Notes under the pieces: generated by a model
The model's database searches: none
What the model was told of the DNA's origin: nothing
Seen by the model: the letters and a program-made list of their open reading frames with translations, nothing else
Assembly (NCBI RefSeq): GCF_014839805.1
Contig: NC_051118.1
Span: 186,001-250,000 of the forward strand
DNA: 64,000 nucleotides
From: Manduca sexta
Taxonomy: Eukaryota > Arthropoda > Insecta > Lepidoptera > Sphingidae
Reading direction: 5' to 3'
Made by a program: the position numbers and the translations under genes
Part shown: piece by piece, positions 32,897 to 45,584 of the stretch
Layout: every line of letters begins with the position of its first letter
Numbering within the stretch: the stretch's first letter is position 1

Positions 32897-34554
32897 CAAA
32901 TACTTACTTGATACTGAACGGTTTCAATTATTTGAAGGTTTTATTTTGTGCCCGATCGGATATCAACAAGAATACACGTGATAAAATAAAAAAAAAGTTA
33001 TTTTATCAGCGCATTTTTACAAACACCGAGAAAACCAATAAAGCATAATGTTTAGAACATAATTAAATAATAATAATGGTAGTATTCCACCTTATTTTAC
33101 GGCTATCGTGTTAATAGCTATACTGAAGAAATAAAATCTACTTTTAAATATTATATTTCAGCCAGCCCCATAAAAAATTACATTGTTAAAAATTATTCGT
33201 CAAAATATCCGAACTCTTGTAGCTTTCTCCAAATTACAATAGCTCTGTTAACGCTGTTAACATAATGAAATGCAAACAAAGATAATTAAGCACTTCGCTT
33301 CCTTAAATTAAATTCTTAAATACGCTTGCAATTTATAAAATGTTTTTTGAAGTGCACTCAAGGAACGGCCAACTTACCGCTTGACCGAGTTAGCAGAACT
33401 AACTACAGTATCTTACCTCTCTAGACGCTCAAACATGTTTGTGCTGTCTAAAGAACTTTTTAGGCGCTCCAGTTTGTAAAACAAGCGGATTTTTTGTAAA
33501 ACTGTTAATATATAGGTTAGGTTTTAACGTTCCTTTTTTGAATGTTTTGAGGTTATGTTAAGTTGTGTTCATTAATGGCGCTGACACTGATTTTATGTTT
33601 TAAAAACGTGGTTGTGTTAAGAAAATCTTTTGATTATTTTTACTATTGTGAGGTGATAATGGGTGAATTATATTTGTTAGTTTAACCGAGTATTTTATTC
33701 GTTTCTAAAATGTTATTATAACGAATTAATATTTTATTAAATGATTTGTTTCAATAGTATTTTTTGAAGGTTTTGAGTGTCTTAGTTATGATGGCGTTTC
33801 AATAATCCTTGTATAAATCAGAATAAATCTTACCTTAAAGACTGATAAATGAGATAAAAGATATTTGTATTTTATTCAACATGCATAAATTTAAAACGTC
33901 AGTTGTAAGAACGGTATCACTTTTATAATCACTTAAGTTATAATTTAATGGGTAACTTTTATCCGAAGATTGAAAAATCTGCCCCAAGACTTCCATAACA
34001 ATCCCCTAAAACCTCTCATCAGAAATAACCCGACTCACGCTATTGTAGTCTCCCCAATTCGACGCCCCTCACGAGAAGCCTTTCAATCCATTTGGGACGC
34101 TTTTGTGCTCGACTGCATTACTGGTTATGACTTTCGTTTAACTTAATATTAAAGTTAATTGGGTTGGAAAGTGCTTAAATAGGCGTGACAGATACGTAGG
34201 AAGCGATTTTGATTTAGATTTTGTTACCATAAGTAATGTGTCCATTATGGGCGCCATTACATGAAATAACGGATAAAAATATAAAAATACATTTTTTGCA
34301 ATTTATAATATTTGAAAGTTGAGAAAATTTATTAAAATTACAGCGAAGATTTAACAATTCATGTCAATGCAATGCCGATAACAAATTACTATTTTAGAAT
34401 TGAATACTTTGTATTACCTATAAAACTATTGCATAGAAAGTAGGGACTAAACGACAAGGCTACAAAATAAAGGCCACCTTTGACAGTAGATATAAGATCT
34501 GTGGGTCTTCAAAAATACACTAAACATTCGTATCCGCTACACTAGACTCGATTG

Positions 34555-34760
34555 CCACCGCGGTACCACCGCACTGTATATTTCTGCCGCCAAGCAAAAG
34601 GGTGTAGTCAGTGTTGTGTTCCAGTTTGAAGAACATATTAGCCAGTGTAACTATTTGACATAATAAGACTTAACATCTCATGTCTCAGGATGGCGAGCGC
34701 AGTACCAAACAATTTGTAATTCAAAGTGTTGGATGGTGGTTTTTACTGTTTATGGGCGTT
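34555..34760 (-). repeat. Interspersed repeat family E, copy 4
   Basis: Reverse and partly truncated: ACCGCACTGTATATTTCTGCCG through CATGTCTCAGGATGGCGAGC to TACTGTTTATGGGCG. Confidence 0.65.
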
Positions 34761-35148
34761 TTAGCTGTAAAAAACATACTACTCAGCAACAAAACTACCA
34801 ACATTGCCATGCCTAATAAAAAAATCATAGCACTGAAAAATTTATCATTCTATTTATAATTATTTGATATCAGAGTTAAGTGTTATGACCGTGTTTGTAT
34901 TTCTATTCGTGTCGCGTTCAAAAGCACTGAATATCGATTTGTCAAACTATTGTGTAAAACATGACCGTATTGTTTCTAATTTGACCCTCAAGACAAATTA
35001 GATGATTCATTTTAGACTGTAATTTGTACACAATAAAAAATATATTGGCCTATCAATATTCAAAGTACGAATCAACAGTACTTACTCTAATGTCTTTAGG
35101 AGGGTAAAGAGACAGCGTATAATTGATTACACGGTTTATTCCCAACAG

Positions 35149-35333
35149 CCCCCTTATTCTGTATGATAGTGTAAACGCGTAACGCGGCCGTGTCATGTTA
35201 CCTTCGAGAAATGTGTGTGGAATGGTATTCTGTAAGCCAAATTTCCATAGTCCTAAACATGATGCGTTGTGTTACGGCTTGTTACACACTGTCAAAATAA
35301 CGTGATAAAGAACGGGATAGAGAATAAGGCCCC
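35149..35333. repeat. MITE with CCCTTATTCT ends
   Basis: The left end CCCCCTTATTCTGTAT and the complement of the right end GGGGCCTTATTCTCTATCCC are inverted repeats. Short, non-coding. The target duplication is unclear. Confidence 0.55.
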
Positions 35334-36210
35334 TGATGTATAACAATGACATTCTTACAATCTACCGCCGATAGTTACAATAATATTCCGCATAGTGTTG
35401 CATATAATCGATATAATATGTACTACGTACTAGATATGTCGTTCCGAACATTCACTGTGTTCAACTGATTTGAACTGATATCCATTCAAACTGACTTTAG
35501 TATGGTCAATATTGACAGCTTGTGGGTGTGTACGGAGTGGCACTCGTGATATAAGAACTCGAGTCTAAGTGTAACTTGTGTTTGAATAAAAAAAAATAAG
35601 TTACTCGAAACGTAGATGTAAAATAAAAAAGTAAGTTTTGAACAAATTAAATATCAATAAAAGTAATTTTAAATATACATCCTAATGCCAATTAAGAGAA
35701 TTCGTCGCAGCGGCAACATCACACTTTCAGTTAGAAATATTCACTCACATACCACATGTTAGGTATGGGATATACTGCAGAGTAATAACACCCTTAGAAT
35801 TTATAAACAAAGCAGACTTTATTTACTATTAGCTGAGTTTTACGCTACATCGTATGTATCACATTTAACACCATTTTTGTTCTCATTATTTTCCATCGCT
35901 ATGGAAACTACAGTGACATTCTCTATATCAGCCAGCTAAATTGGGTATTTGACAAATTTTCGTAAAGTACTTTAAAATGTTCTAGAGTCACTAAAGATAC
36001 GCTTGACAATTGTTTTTTTTTATATTTAGAGCCATTTTAATAGCTAAAAGACAGTTTTAATAATTACATTTTGTGTTTCCCACTGAAACGCTAAGTCACG
36101 TGACAAATAAGGGGCGTGACGTCATGATGTAATACTCTTAATATAAACAATACGTGAGATTCGTTTATTATTCAAGATTATAAAAGGCCAATACAATAAA
36201 ATACCTTATA

Positions 36211-36713
36211 AGTAGCACACCTGATGGTATTATTAACTACATTTCACCTGGTTATGGTGGCAGGATTAGCGATGTATGTTTGGTTGAAAATTGCAACTAT
36301 TTAGATCATTGGGAACCTGGTGCGATTATACTAGCTGATAGAGGATTCAAGCATATTGAGCAACTGTTATTACAAAAGGGATGCAGTTTAGTGAGACCGC
36401 CAAGTGTATCAGTTAAGTCTAATTAAACCAAAGTTGAAGCTCCAAAAACTAAGGAGATAGCAAATTTACTGATACCACATTGAAAGAGTCATCCGACGTC
36501 TAAGGGAGTTCTCAATGTTTTTTATAATAATTTTGTAATATGTAACCTATGAAATTGTAAACAAATTCGGTTATTTACAATAAAAATTATTATTATTATT
36601 AATGTTAAAACCGCATTCAGTTGTCAATACAAATTTAATTAAGTTTTTGGACGATTGCATTGTTATTGCACGTGCCTTAATTAATTTACTAGGCTCCTTA
36701 ATTAAAAACATTT
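36211..36713 (+). pseudogene. DDE transposase of the ISL2EU element (broken)
   Basis: The DDE-superfamily endonuclease would cut and rejoin the element. The readable part starts PDGIINYISPGYGGRISDVC, then LDHWEPGAIILADRGFKHIE. GGRISD and LADRGF carry two expected catalytic aspartates. A TAA stop at 36424 is followed, after a shift, by HIERVIRRLREFSM. About 85 bases ending in (ATT)n are inserted near 36517-36600, after which LKPHSVVNTNLIKFLDDCIV and ALINLLGSLIKNI finish the protein. The N-terminal half is missing. Confidence 0.82.
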
Positions 36714-36789
36714 GACGAATAAAAACAAAATTTAGAATATAATGTTTTATTTTCCTATATTAAGTTATAAAAATAAGTTTTTACAATAG

Positions 36790-38478
36790 ATTGTAAACAT
36801 TATTCTTCCAAAACTTTACAACTTTAGATAAAATATCATTTACTTTGATCTCATCATACTCTATTGGTATTACATGGACTTTATTATTTTTTTCAAATTC
36901 CCAATCTGCCACACAAAATAAACCTTTTGTTAAATTACTCACATACATTTGCAAAAGAACTTAGAGTGCAAACTTTTCTGTGATTGTGTTGTTACATATA
37001 TAGTATATAAAACTTTTTTGGCTTGTTGGACATTTAATTTCAATAACTGTGTCACCCTCTAAAATACCATCTGGCGATGCAGCTACCATTGGGAATTTTT
37101 GGCTAATAATAAAACCACATTCTGCAATCTTGTCATATTTTTTTTCCAACTCCTTTCTTAGTACTTCTTCCAATGATTTTCCTCTTTTCATGGTTGGAGT
37201 ATCTGGTACTTTAGCTCCCATTATTAAGGCAACCAAGGATCCAACAGTTATTTTGCATCGTGAAACATCAAATGCTTTTGATGCTTTTATTCCTGAAAAG
37301 AAAATTCATTTTTTTTTTATGTTAAACTAGTGACTGCCTGGTGGCCACATATACATTTATATCCCCACTAGGATGCCCTGTAGAATGGGTGCCCAACACA
37401 TATGAATGTGAACACAAACATCAAAGACTAGTAAAGCTACAAGACTAATTTACATTTTGAGATTGCATCTCACATGGAAACATATAATTCCAATATATAT
37501 TAATCTAAGACAGCATTTTCCAACCTTTCTTAGCTGTGGACCACTAAATGAGCAAAGATGATCACCACAGACCTCCTTAAATCACAATAAAATGCTTCTC
37601 TTAAGCACAACCTGAAACTTCATATAGCTTTAACATTGAAATCAGCCGACTCTAGATATGTCCACAGACCCCAAGTTGGGAATTTTGCTCTAGAACATTG
37701 ATTTTAAATATCTTATTAGTTCAATACTTACAGTATCAAATCACATTTAAAAAGGCAACATCACATTTAAAATGCAATCAAATACCTATAAATAAATAAT
37801 ACCTTAACTCATGCCATGCTTGAATTTCCTGTTGTGCTCGAGTCAGACTTTCCACAAAATTTATATTTTCTTGTGTAAAAACACCATTAATTTTGGCTAA
37901 AAACGTTTCACAGTCACTTCCTTTCTTATGCTTGATGCTCTAATAATGCATCGAGAACTGAAGAATGTCGGGCACTTTGTAATCAGCTTGATGTTTTAGG
38001 ATTTGAGTTAGCATATGAATTAGCATCATCACCATACAACTGTCTTGATGATCTGTAAAAATAGAAATAAAGCATCACAGATAGCCACAATACGAGAAAC
38101 TTTTCGTTGAAAAGATTTTACACAAATAACAGGTACCTAACCAGAGTAAGATTCTTATAAGTTATGATTTTATTGGTAACGTAATAAATGTATTATTTGT
38201 ATTTATAGTCTACAAAGTAAACATGTACCTATCATATGCATGACACGAAGGTTATTTTATAGCAAAACAAAATAAGGCTAAGTACATAAATCAAACTGTA
38301 ATCTATTGTGAATTGAACAAAATATCAGAAAAGGATAGTTTTGTACTTACAATGAAGTTTTCACGTTCCTCAATTGTGCAGAACAAAAGTCCGAGTTTGA
38401 GGCAAAGAAATTTGCGATCATAAAAGACACAATTTTTGGCAAATTTGCACTGTCCGCTTGAATAAAACCAATTTCCAT
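36790..38478 (-). pseudogene. YqaJ-type nuclease gene of the ISL2EU element (broken)
   Basis: Three exons are visible. Exon 1 (38351-38478) reads LPKIVSFMIANFFASNSDFC, then SAQLRNVKTS. Exon 2 (37803-38052) begins SSRQLYGDDANSYA, hits a stop, and in another frame resumes at GSDCETFLAKINGVFTQENI and AQQEIQAWHELR. Exon 3 (from 37292) carries the nuclease core: ASKAFDVSRCKITVGSLVAL, MKRGKSLEEVLRKELEKKYD, then VAASPDGILEGDTVIEIKCP. D and E-x-K of the exonuclease fold are present. A stop at 36961 precedes the shifted tail VSNLTKGLFCVADWEFEKNN. The cysteine-rich middle seen in relatives is missing. Confidence 0.83.
37511..37693. mobile_element. hAT-like MITE inside the YqaJ intron
   Basis: CAGCATTTTCCAACCTTTCT at the left and the complement of AAGTTGGGAATTTTGCTCTAG at the right resemble hAT ends. 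GTGGACC is also mirrored further in. The flanks TCTAAGAC and TCTAGAAC could be a worn 8-bp duplication. Confidence 0.5.
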
Positions 38479-38939
38479 GTTTGTTTCTCGGTGAAGTGCA
38501 CTTTGGACACGAAATAATCAAATAAATATTAATGAAACTTGCGAAACGCGCCAAAATCTTTTTCGGAATTACAAGACCAATAGACAAGACATTACATATA
38601 ATACATCGTGACGTCACGTTCTCTAGTCTTGCTCGCTTGAGACGTTTCTTGTAAATGATGCACAGATTCAAAAACTCTTATTTTTATTTCGGAAAATAAA
38701 ATATTAAATAATTTTTATTTGTAATTTAAGTCAAATATTCTTAATTAACACCTTAAATTATATAATGTTCAATACCAAATTTATTTATTTCTTTACTATG
38801 TCAAATACCCAATTGATATAATACCTATAAAACCTTCAACACCACATTCACTCGAAACGACAAAATGATAAAAAAATCAAAAAAGTTACATCGGGACATT
38901 TAGTGTAAACATTCGTTATTCATAAATGTTTCTGGTCTG

Positions 38940-39027
38940 GTTTCCAACAGGTCGACGTGCAGATCCTTGAGGGAGGCCTATGTTCAGCAGTGGACTTCCT
39001 GTGGCTGAGATGATGATGATGATGAAA
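38940..39027 (+). mobile_element. LINE tail fragment
   Basis: It has the same ending as 30190-30270: CAACAGGTCGACGTGCAGAT, GAGGCCTATGTTCAGCAG and a (GAT)n run at 39008-39025. Confidence 0.7.
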
Positions 39028-39483
39028 TGTTTCTGATACTATGTTAGAAGAGGCAAAGACTACTATGACGTTTCATTTATTGACGCTATGTCAAAAGAAC
39101 CCTGTACATGTTACCGTCTTATGCTTACCCCCTGAAACGTGGTGTGAGAAAACATAATTTCAAAGCTCCCTTCAAGAAATTGTGTATTGGAATTTTATTT
39201 CAATTCAAAAGGTCTATTATATCACACGACAGATTCCATCTTACAATACTCCAGGGTCGATTTTCTCCACAAATATAGCTACAGAAAAGCTTTCTGCACT
39301 TATTCAACAAGGTCTTGAGTGGCGGATGCGAAGGTACAAACCTTAAGCCTTGACTAGTGATGGGACAACGTCGAATGAAAAATATCGATAGTGCATCACA
39401 AATACAACATTTTTGAATTACCATTAAAAATAGCATTATCTGCTCCTGTTACTGAACACAAATTTAACAAAAAGAAGCACAAA

Positions 39484-39718
39484 TCCTACTAATATTATAA
39501 ATGCGAAAGTTTGTGAGGATGGATGTATGTATGTATGTTTGTTGCTCTTTCACGAAAAAACTTTACAGTAATATTGATTATACATCAGAATAACACATAG
39601 GCTACAATTTATAATGATTTTGTATAATTTGGTCATGATATAACAACATATCAAGTAAGTCGGAAAAAAAATATCCCGGAAAACCCTTCGCGCGGGCGAA
39701 TCTGCGACCAAAAGCTGG
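39484..39718 (+). mobile_element. Small Helitron (Lep1-like), copy 4
   Basis: The 5' end is intact (TCCTACTAATATTATAAATG). The 3' end is changed to CTGG and the internal CTACTGAACG segment is deleted. Confidence 0.68.
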
Positions 39719-40869
39719 TATGCCATAATTTATTTCCTAAAAAAGGCATTTTTGGTCAAAAGTTAAATTGATTTTTAATTTTAGTTTTCTAGCGTCATTC
39801 GTCAATTCATACAACTTGATAGTTTTTACTATTTCTTATTGCCATTCTGTCAAATAATAGTTTCTAACACTCCATTTTTTTTATTCATGAATGTGATCTA
39901 AATAGTATTTGTTACTAATTACATATTTTTCCATAATTTTATGCAGAATTATGAAAATTTTAACTCTTCTGACCTGTATCATTTACAAACATAAATTCTG
40001 TCTATATAATTATATTGTGTTACCTCTTCTATATACCACACTTATTTTTTTTGCAATTACAAACTATTGATGTATTCATACATGAGCTATAATGGTTTTC
40101 TATGTCTTCGCGATTAATAGACAATAAAATAAGACTATGTTACGGTTTGATCGCAGTTTTTTACACAATCATTTTCCCCCGACGTTTTGAAGACTTTGCA
40201 GCCTTAAATGGTTGGTCGTACGAACATATATTTTATAGTTATATAATTAAATTATTTCCCAAGAAAATCCGTAAAACAGTTTTATTTTAATGTATATATA
40301 AGCCACATAAGAAACGAGTTTCCTCTCCGATGGATAACTTACGATTTACTTTTCCAATTTTAATGTAATCTGTAAAGTGGTTCATCGATTGTATAATTTC
40401 CTTCCATTAATCTATTCAATTTAAGAATTTATTTCAGTTACCAAACCGTTTTCCTGTCTTACTCTACGTAATCTTATAAGTGGAAATTATTTTAGCTACA
40501 TTTCGCTGACATAAGAATCGAACATAGCACTACACGATTAAAAGTGTAAATGAAATGCTTTAATTCGAATAATCATATTGCTGCCTATCAAATCGATAAC
40601 AGAACTTATCGATAAAAATGTAACGGAATAAAATGTATTCGACCCAAGAGGACGGTATCAGGGTTGCGCCTTCTCACTTTAGCGCTATTCGATTTTGATG
40701 TATTCATTTATGAGAGCAATTCTTTCGTATTTAGTAACATCTTACCTTTGGCCATGGATTTGATTGTAAAGAAGATATTTAGGTTGAAATTTTTAATAAC
40801 GCTTTGAATTTTCTACTTAATGATGCATTTTCGTCAAAATTCGTTTAGTCGTTTCGAAACATAAACTGA

Positions 40870-41111
40870 TAACACGCATTTATCCCCGAAGAGGTATGCA
40901 GAAGCGCAACCAGGTCACCCACTTTTCGCCAAGTGTGTTCCGTTCCATGATAGGGGGCGAGCCTATTAGCATATCGGGAACAAATTCCAGACTCCGGGCT
41001 GATACTGAGCAGAAAAACCCAAATATCACTTTCCCGACCCGAGATTCGAACCCAGGACCTCAGAACGCTACCGTACTGCACATGCAGTACAACTACGCCA
41101 CCGAAGCAGTC
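40870..41111 (-). mobile_element. tRNA-derived SINE, copy 2
   Basis: Same family as the copy at 1321, with the body and B-box region intact (GGTTCGAATCTCGGG). The microsatellite tail is short or lost. Confidence 0.8.
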
Positions 41112-41301
41112 AGACGTTAGTACAGATAATTAATGAGGGAACAGATGAAAAATGGTCGCAAAATTCTACTGTAAATTTATGTGATCTTTGGAAAAGGGTT
41201 GTTTATCGAATAAACAAGCACTTGATTTTTATTTATTTATTTAAATATTTGAAAAATAGATTTAACAATCTGACCTTTTACTACCATTACTATTAAATGT
41301 A

Positions 41302-41411
41302 TAAGGGTGCGAATGCGCACGAATTTACACGAATACGTGTGTTCGTGCAACTTATAAAGAATTTGACATTTCAATGCGCATCAACTCTACCCTCGTGTGA
41401 ATTGACCCTTA
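41302..41411. repeat. Short MITE with TAAGGGT ends
   Basis: The left end TAAGGGTGCGAATGCGCACGA and the complement of TCGTGTGAATTGACCCTTA are inverted repeats around a 110-base core that also repeats CACGAAT-TACACGA. Confidence 0.55.
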
Positions 41412-43439
41412 CACGAAAATTCATAAAAACCTAGGTTACACCCAAAAGGTTCTAAGATTATATAGAGCGGGCATTGGGATGATTGTCATACAAACATTGC
41501 GTATATGTGATAGTTACTCAGTCTCTCGTGAAATGGCAAAACATCAATGTAAAATACTTCACATATTTTCCATATCATGATTTGCATGTTTTTAATGCGA
41601 AAATTAGCATAGTTTCTGTAAATATATTATTTTTGTATTAATATCTAAGGACGTTGTGACATTTTGTCACACGGACATTTCAAATACGACAGCGACTTAT
41701 TACTAATCGGTAATAACTTTTGAAGCAAAAATTTGCTCCTGATTTCCGGTCTATAACTCACTATATAGTTTTATGTCTGGTTACACCAATCAGAAACTCA
41801 ATCACAAATCTGGATTTAACGTTGCCCATTCCAAATTCAAACGTACTAATAACAAAATGGCTTCCCTGTAATGAAACGTCGCAAATTTAGAGTAATGAGT
41901 ACGGATTCCGCAATGTCGATTCACTCCAATCGTTTGATCTTGGATGGGCCACGAAACTATCACAAATAAACTATACAGGGCTAATTTTCATTTATCAGAT
42001 AAACGATTAAGTAAATTTTAAACTGGCTAAATTAAAAGTAAACTATTCGGTCCGTAATTATTAAGCTTACATAATATTGTAATTTATGTTGTAAAAACGA
42101 GATTTTAAAGATTTATTTTGTTAATAATTAGAAAAGACAATATATCATATTTTTTACGGAAAAAAATGGAATCATTAGATATTTATAAATCCATTTGTGC
42201 AAAACGTATAACATTGAATCCTGTAATAGTGCGCAAGCGAATCGAAATTTGACATCCATAATTTATTAACTTAGTGTATTAGCCTTCGTCCAACTTTTAT
42301 CTACATAATAATGGAAAAACTAAATATTTCACGGTTATTGACCGATAAAACACAACTGTTTATTTTATCAAATTTTATTGTTATGTGACAACGTTGGTAG
42401 TAATCACAATGCTATTTTCTGCTGTCAAGCATAAATAAAGTCGGTCGATAACACAAACGAACAAAAATATTATTCTGGTGCAACTGTCGATCTTTATTTA
42501 TACAGGGTCATTTTAACATTGCATTCATCAATAAAACAACCATATATTGGTCTTTAACTCTGCTAATATTATGTCAAAAATCCCGGTGACATTGTTCTGT
42601 GTTTTTATCACTTCATATGCTATGGTTTAGTGCGAATATGGTGTGTGCGTGAGAGCATTTCTGACTGAAAGTATAATGTTGCCGCCCCGTCGAATTATCT
42701 TATTGTAAGGATTGAAATATTTTTGTGAGGGTATTTGTGATACCTTTTGCTATAAAAACACAGAGCGTTTGACAAACTCGAACTCCATAATCGTTGATGT
42801 CCTCAAAACATCATCTCTCAGTGGCCGTCCTGAGCCGAGGCCGTGACCCTTTAGAGGGTTGCCCTCAGCATGGTCACTTAAGGGCTCGTAGTGCCTAAAG
42901 CACGCACCCGCAAGACCGGTGTGTTTGTATAAGCCGGCCCTGCCAGGCTAACAAACGTATGACAGGGATAAAAAAAAAAAAACAAACCCGAGGCAGTAGT
43001 CAGTCAGCAGCGTACAGTTGTTCATTACCAGTCGTACCGGTTGTTCGATTTGTGTAATATTTGTAAAAGTATATCTGTACTCAGTGTTATTTCTGTTTAT
43101 TTTAATAAAAATCCTAACATAATAGTATATGTAATAGTAGCATTAGGACGTGCGAAATTAAAACTACTTTTATTATTTATTGTGTTCGAAACTTACACTT
43201 GTTTTACAACTACTACGGTTCGAGTAAGTTTAAATTGTTATTTCAAGAAGATAAATATTTGTTTTCTTTTTATAATACAATGTCAAAATAACACTGTATA
43301 ATCTGACATCAATCTCCTCTGGTATTCCATTCAGGGCTTGACAACCCTGGGAATTAGATTTAAGACTTCACAGTCAAGACCCCATAACATTATAATCGCT
43401 ATATCCTTTTTAAACTCAGGGCATATATCTTTGACTTTT

Positions 43440-43622
43440 CGAAGTTACGTGTGTATTTATCAATTATCGTTTGCTTTAACGATGAAGGAAAACATCATGA
43501 AGAAACCTACATACATATATGAGAATACTCCATAAGAATTTTGACTTGGACAGCGAGGTGGACTAACGCATAAATCCTATCAGTGAAACAGTGGGGAGTA
43601 CAGTATATAGGGCTAGTATTAT
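43440..43622 (-). repeat. Interspersed repeat family D, partial reverse copy
   Basis: It contains ATCGTTTGCTTTAACGATGA, then GGAAAACATCATGAAGAAAC and AGTATATAGGGCTAGTATTA. Confidence 0.65.
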
Positions 43623-43668
43623 AATGAAAATGACATAATAGAATTCTCCTGTTTTTTTTTTTAGTATA

Positions 43669-43959
43669 TCTATATATATAAAAATGAATCCCCATTTCCC
43701 TTGGTCACGCCATCACGCGTGAACGGCTGGACCGATTTCACTTTTTTTTGTTTGTTGTGTTTGCTATTGTCAAGGAGAAGGTTCTTATGAAAGAAATAAT
43801 TCCAAAAAAATGTGTGGAAAGTATGAAAATTTAAGAAAACTTAACAAAAATATTAATTTTATATAACGTGTCAATTGTTTGAAATAACTGTCAGCGATTG
43901 ACAGAATGCGCGCTGCAAATTCATAGTTAAGACGGGACAACGTCTGTCGGGTCAACTAG
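43669..43959 (+). mobile_element. Small Helitron, second family, copy 2
   Basis: Same ends as the copy at 11024, again between A and T. It is about 45 bases longer, with extra sequence between AAGTATGAAAATTTAAG and CAGCGATTGACAG. Confidence 0.72.
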
Positions 43960-44513
43960 TAAGAAAATAAATACTGTAAATATACGCACTAAAAACTTAT
44001 TGTTATATTTTTTCCTTTCGCTCTTTTCGCAGCCAAACATCAAGTTTCGTCAAATCAAATACCTATTCCCTTTATCTTGAAGGGATCGGGCTGTTGGGAA
44101 TCAAATGCGCCACTTTCGCCAGACCTAATTTCAACTTTTGTAGAAGAAAAGGAGGAATCTTGGTAAATGGCTTGGAGATAATGGCGCTCGGTTTTATTTT
44201 ATTACGAAAAGTAATTAGGACTTTTAGGGATTTCAGTAATAGGCATCATAAATTGGGTTGAACTTGTTCCTTGATTTTGTCCATTGCTGAACCACTTATG
44301 ATTGTGTTTGTGCTCCGTGTCGTTAAATATTTTTTTTATCTTTGGTTGTTATTCGTGATATCACTCAGATCTGCAAATGTACTAATATTCTTTTCAAAAA
44401 TTCTATGAACGGGATGCTTTACACTCTTATAGTGCTTAATTGTGAAAATTATTAAGGTTACATTTTCTTGACACATTACTACAATCACTTGCTTCGTTGC
44501 TATATTTGTATAC

Positions 44514-44785
44514 GTACTGCAGTGCTGAGGTCTCGTGTTCGATCCCCGGGTAAAGTGAGATATTGGGTTTTTCTACTCAGTATCAACACGGTGTCTGGAA
44601 ATTTGTGCCTGATATGGAGAATAACTCGTCCCTGTTGGACGGAATATACAGAAAAGTGGGTGCACAAGTTGTGCCTCTGCCTACCCCTTTACTCGCCCTT
44701 ATTGGACGGAATATACAGAAAAGTGGGTGCACCAATTGTGCCCCTACCTACCCCTTTGGAGATATAAGGCGTGAGTGTGTGAAAA
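44514..44785 (+). mobile_element. tRNA-derived SINE, copy 4, with internal duplication
   Basis: The head is truncated but the B box GTTCGATCCCCGG is present. A segment of about 66 bases holding TTGGACGGAATATACAGAAA is directly repeated (about 44629 and 44695). The copy ends some 57 bases before the calbindin exon. Confidence 0.78.
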
Positions 44786-44842
44786 AATTAAAAAAGGTGG
44801 TTATAATAAACTTGAGAAGACTAAGTTACTGGTATTTTGCAG

Positions 44843-44928
44843 GTAACGGATATATCGAGGGTACCGAGCTGGACGGCTTCCTCAAGGAGTTCGTCTCCAG
44901 CGCCAACTTCACAGACATCAGCCCGGAC
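44843..44928 (+). CDS. Cbp53E: Calbindin-32 exon (EF-hand 1)
   Basis: The acceptor is TATTTTGCAG and the donor GTGAGT. It encodes NGYIEGTELDGFLKEFVSSA, then NFTDISPD. Drosophila Cbp53E has NGYIEGTELDGFLREFVSSA followed by NATDISPE (from memory), nearly identical over this stretch. It holds the second half of the first EF-hand loop (G-Y-I-E-G-T-E, with the glutamate that closes the calcium site) and the following helix. Calbindin-32 buffers calcium in neurons and muscle. The preceding exon, which should end in ...YDKDG, and the following exons were not found in the window. The exon's GC-rich codons stand out from its surroundings. Confidence 0.93.
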
Positions 44929-45584
44929 GTGAGTACCTTTATACAGGGCGGAACAAGGGTAGAGTAGGGTAAAAGTACCCAAGAATTACAAAATATACAA
45001 GGCAGGACAGATACGAATGTGAAAGTACCGTATTTTCTGTAAATTACATAAAAATCAATTAAAGTTTATTAAAAATTGGAATTTGCAAAATATATAGCCT
45101 GTAATCATATTACAATAAAGACGAATCGATAGACACCTCATTTATCAAAATCGGCGTACTGGAAGCGACGGTTGACTGGAATTTAAAATTGTTACAATAT
45201 ATTACATATATAGGATGTTAGAATCGTTTCCTTTCTTCGTAACACTGTAGTCGGGTAAAAAAGAAAATAGCAACTGAACATCCTCACGGATAAAGAGTAG
45301 GATAAAGATATCCCACTTTGGTACCACATAGACAATCAACTGAGATTTGTATATCCAGACAGTACGAACAGAAAGATAAAGAGGTCAATCGTTGACTTTC
45401 AAGAATTCTAATTGGTGCACGTCATAGGCTTGCAGAAGTGGAACGATGAGTTTTTTGCCACGGGAAGGATTTGGAAGGTGGGTCATTCGTTTTTTTCAGT
45501 CTCGCTGAGTAACTCGATGTTTATTTTTGTCATTGTTGTGTTCTGGGTTGAAGGTCATTCTTGCCAACGCAATACGGGTGATTG

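Larger units (their letters stand above)
35943..38812. mobile_element. ISL2EU-type DNA transposon, about 2.9 kb
   Basis: Matching inverted ends TGGGTATTTGACA (35943) and TGTCAAATACCCA (to 38809). AATT lies at both borders, consistent with either an AT or an AATT target duplication. Inside, a DDE transposase remnant on plus and a YqaJ-type nuclease remnant on minus face each other. That gene pair is the known hallmark of the ISL2EU/IS4EU group. Both genes are broken, and a hAT-like MITE sits in the middle. Confidence 0.85.
24431..44842 (+). other. 20-kb stretch without a recognised host exon
   Basis: Possibly a calbindin intron. It holds SINEs (26835, 40870), Helitrons (30607, 39484, 43669), the TTAA foldback (32586), LINE pieces (28810, 30090, 38940), the ISL2EU element and the gap. 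33360-34140 contains unique-looking sequence in which I recognise nothing. 35440-35640 has a TATA-like ATATAAG and an AATAAA, but no proof of an LTR. 42830-43000 looks like a LINE or SINE 3' end with an A-rich tail. Confidence 0.5.

Noticed and set aside
35440..35640. Possible solo LTR (TATA-like box followed by AATAAA)
   Set aside because: No matching TG/CA ends, target duplication, primer site or second copy could be found.
38303..38671. A cysteine-containing 122-residue frame
   Set aside because: The real coding (YqaJ exon 1) is in another frame within 38351-38478.
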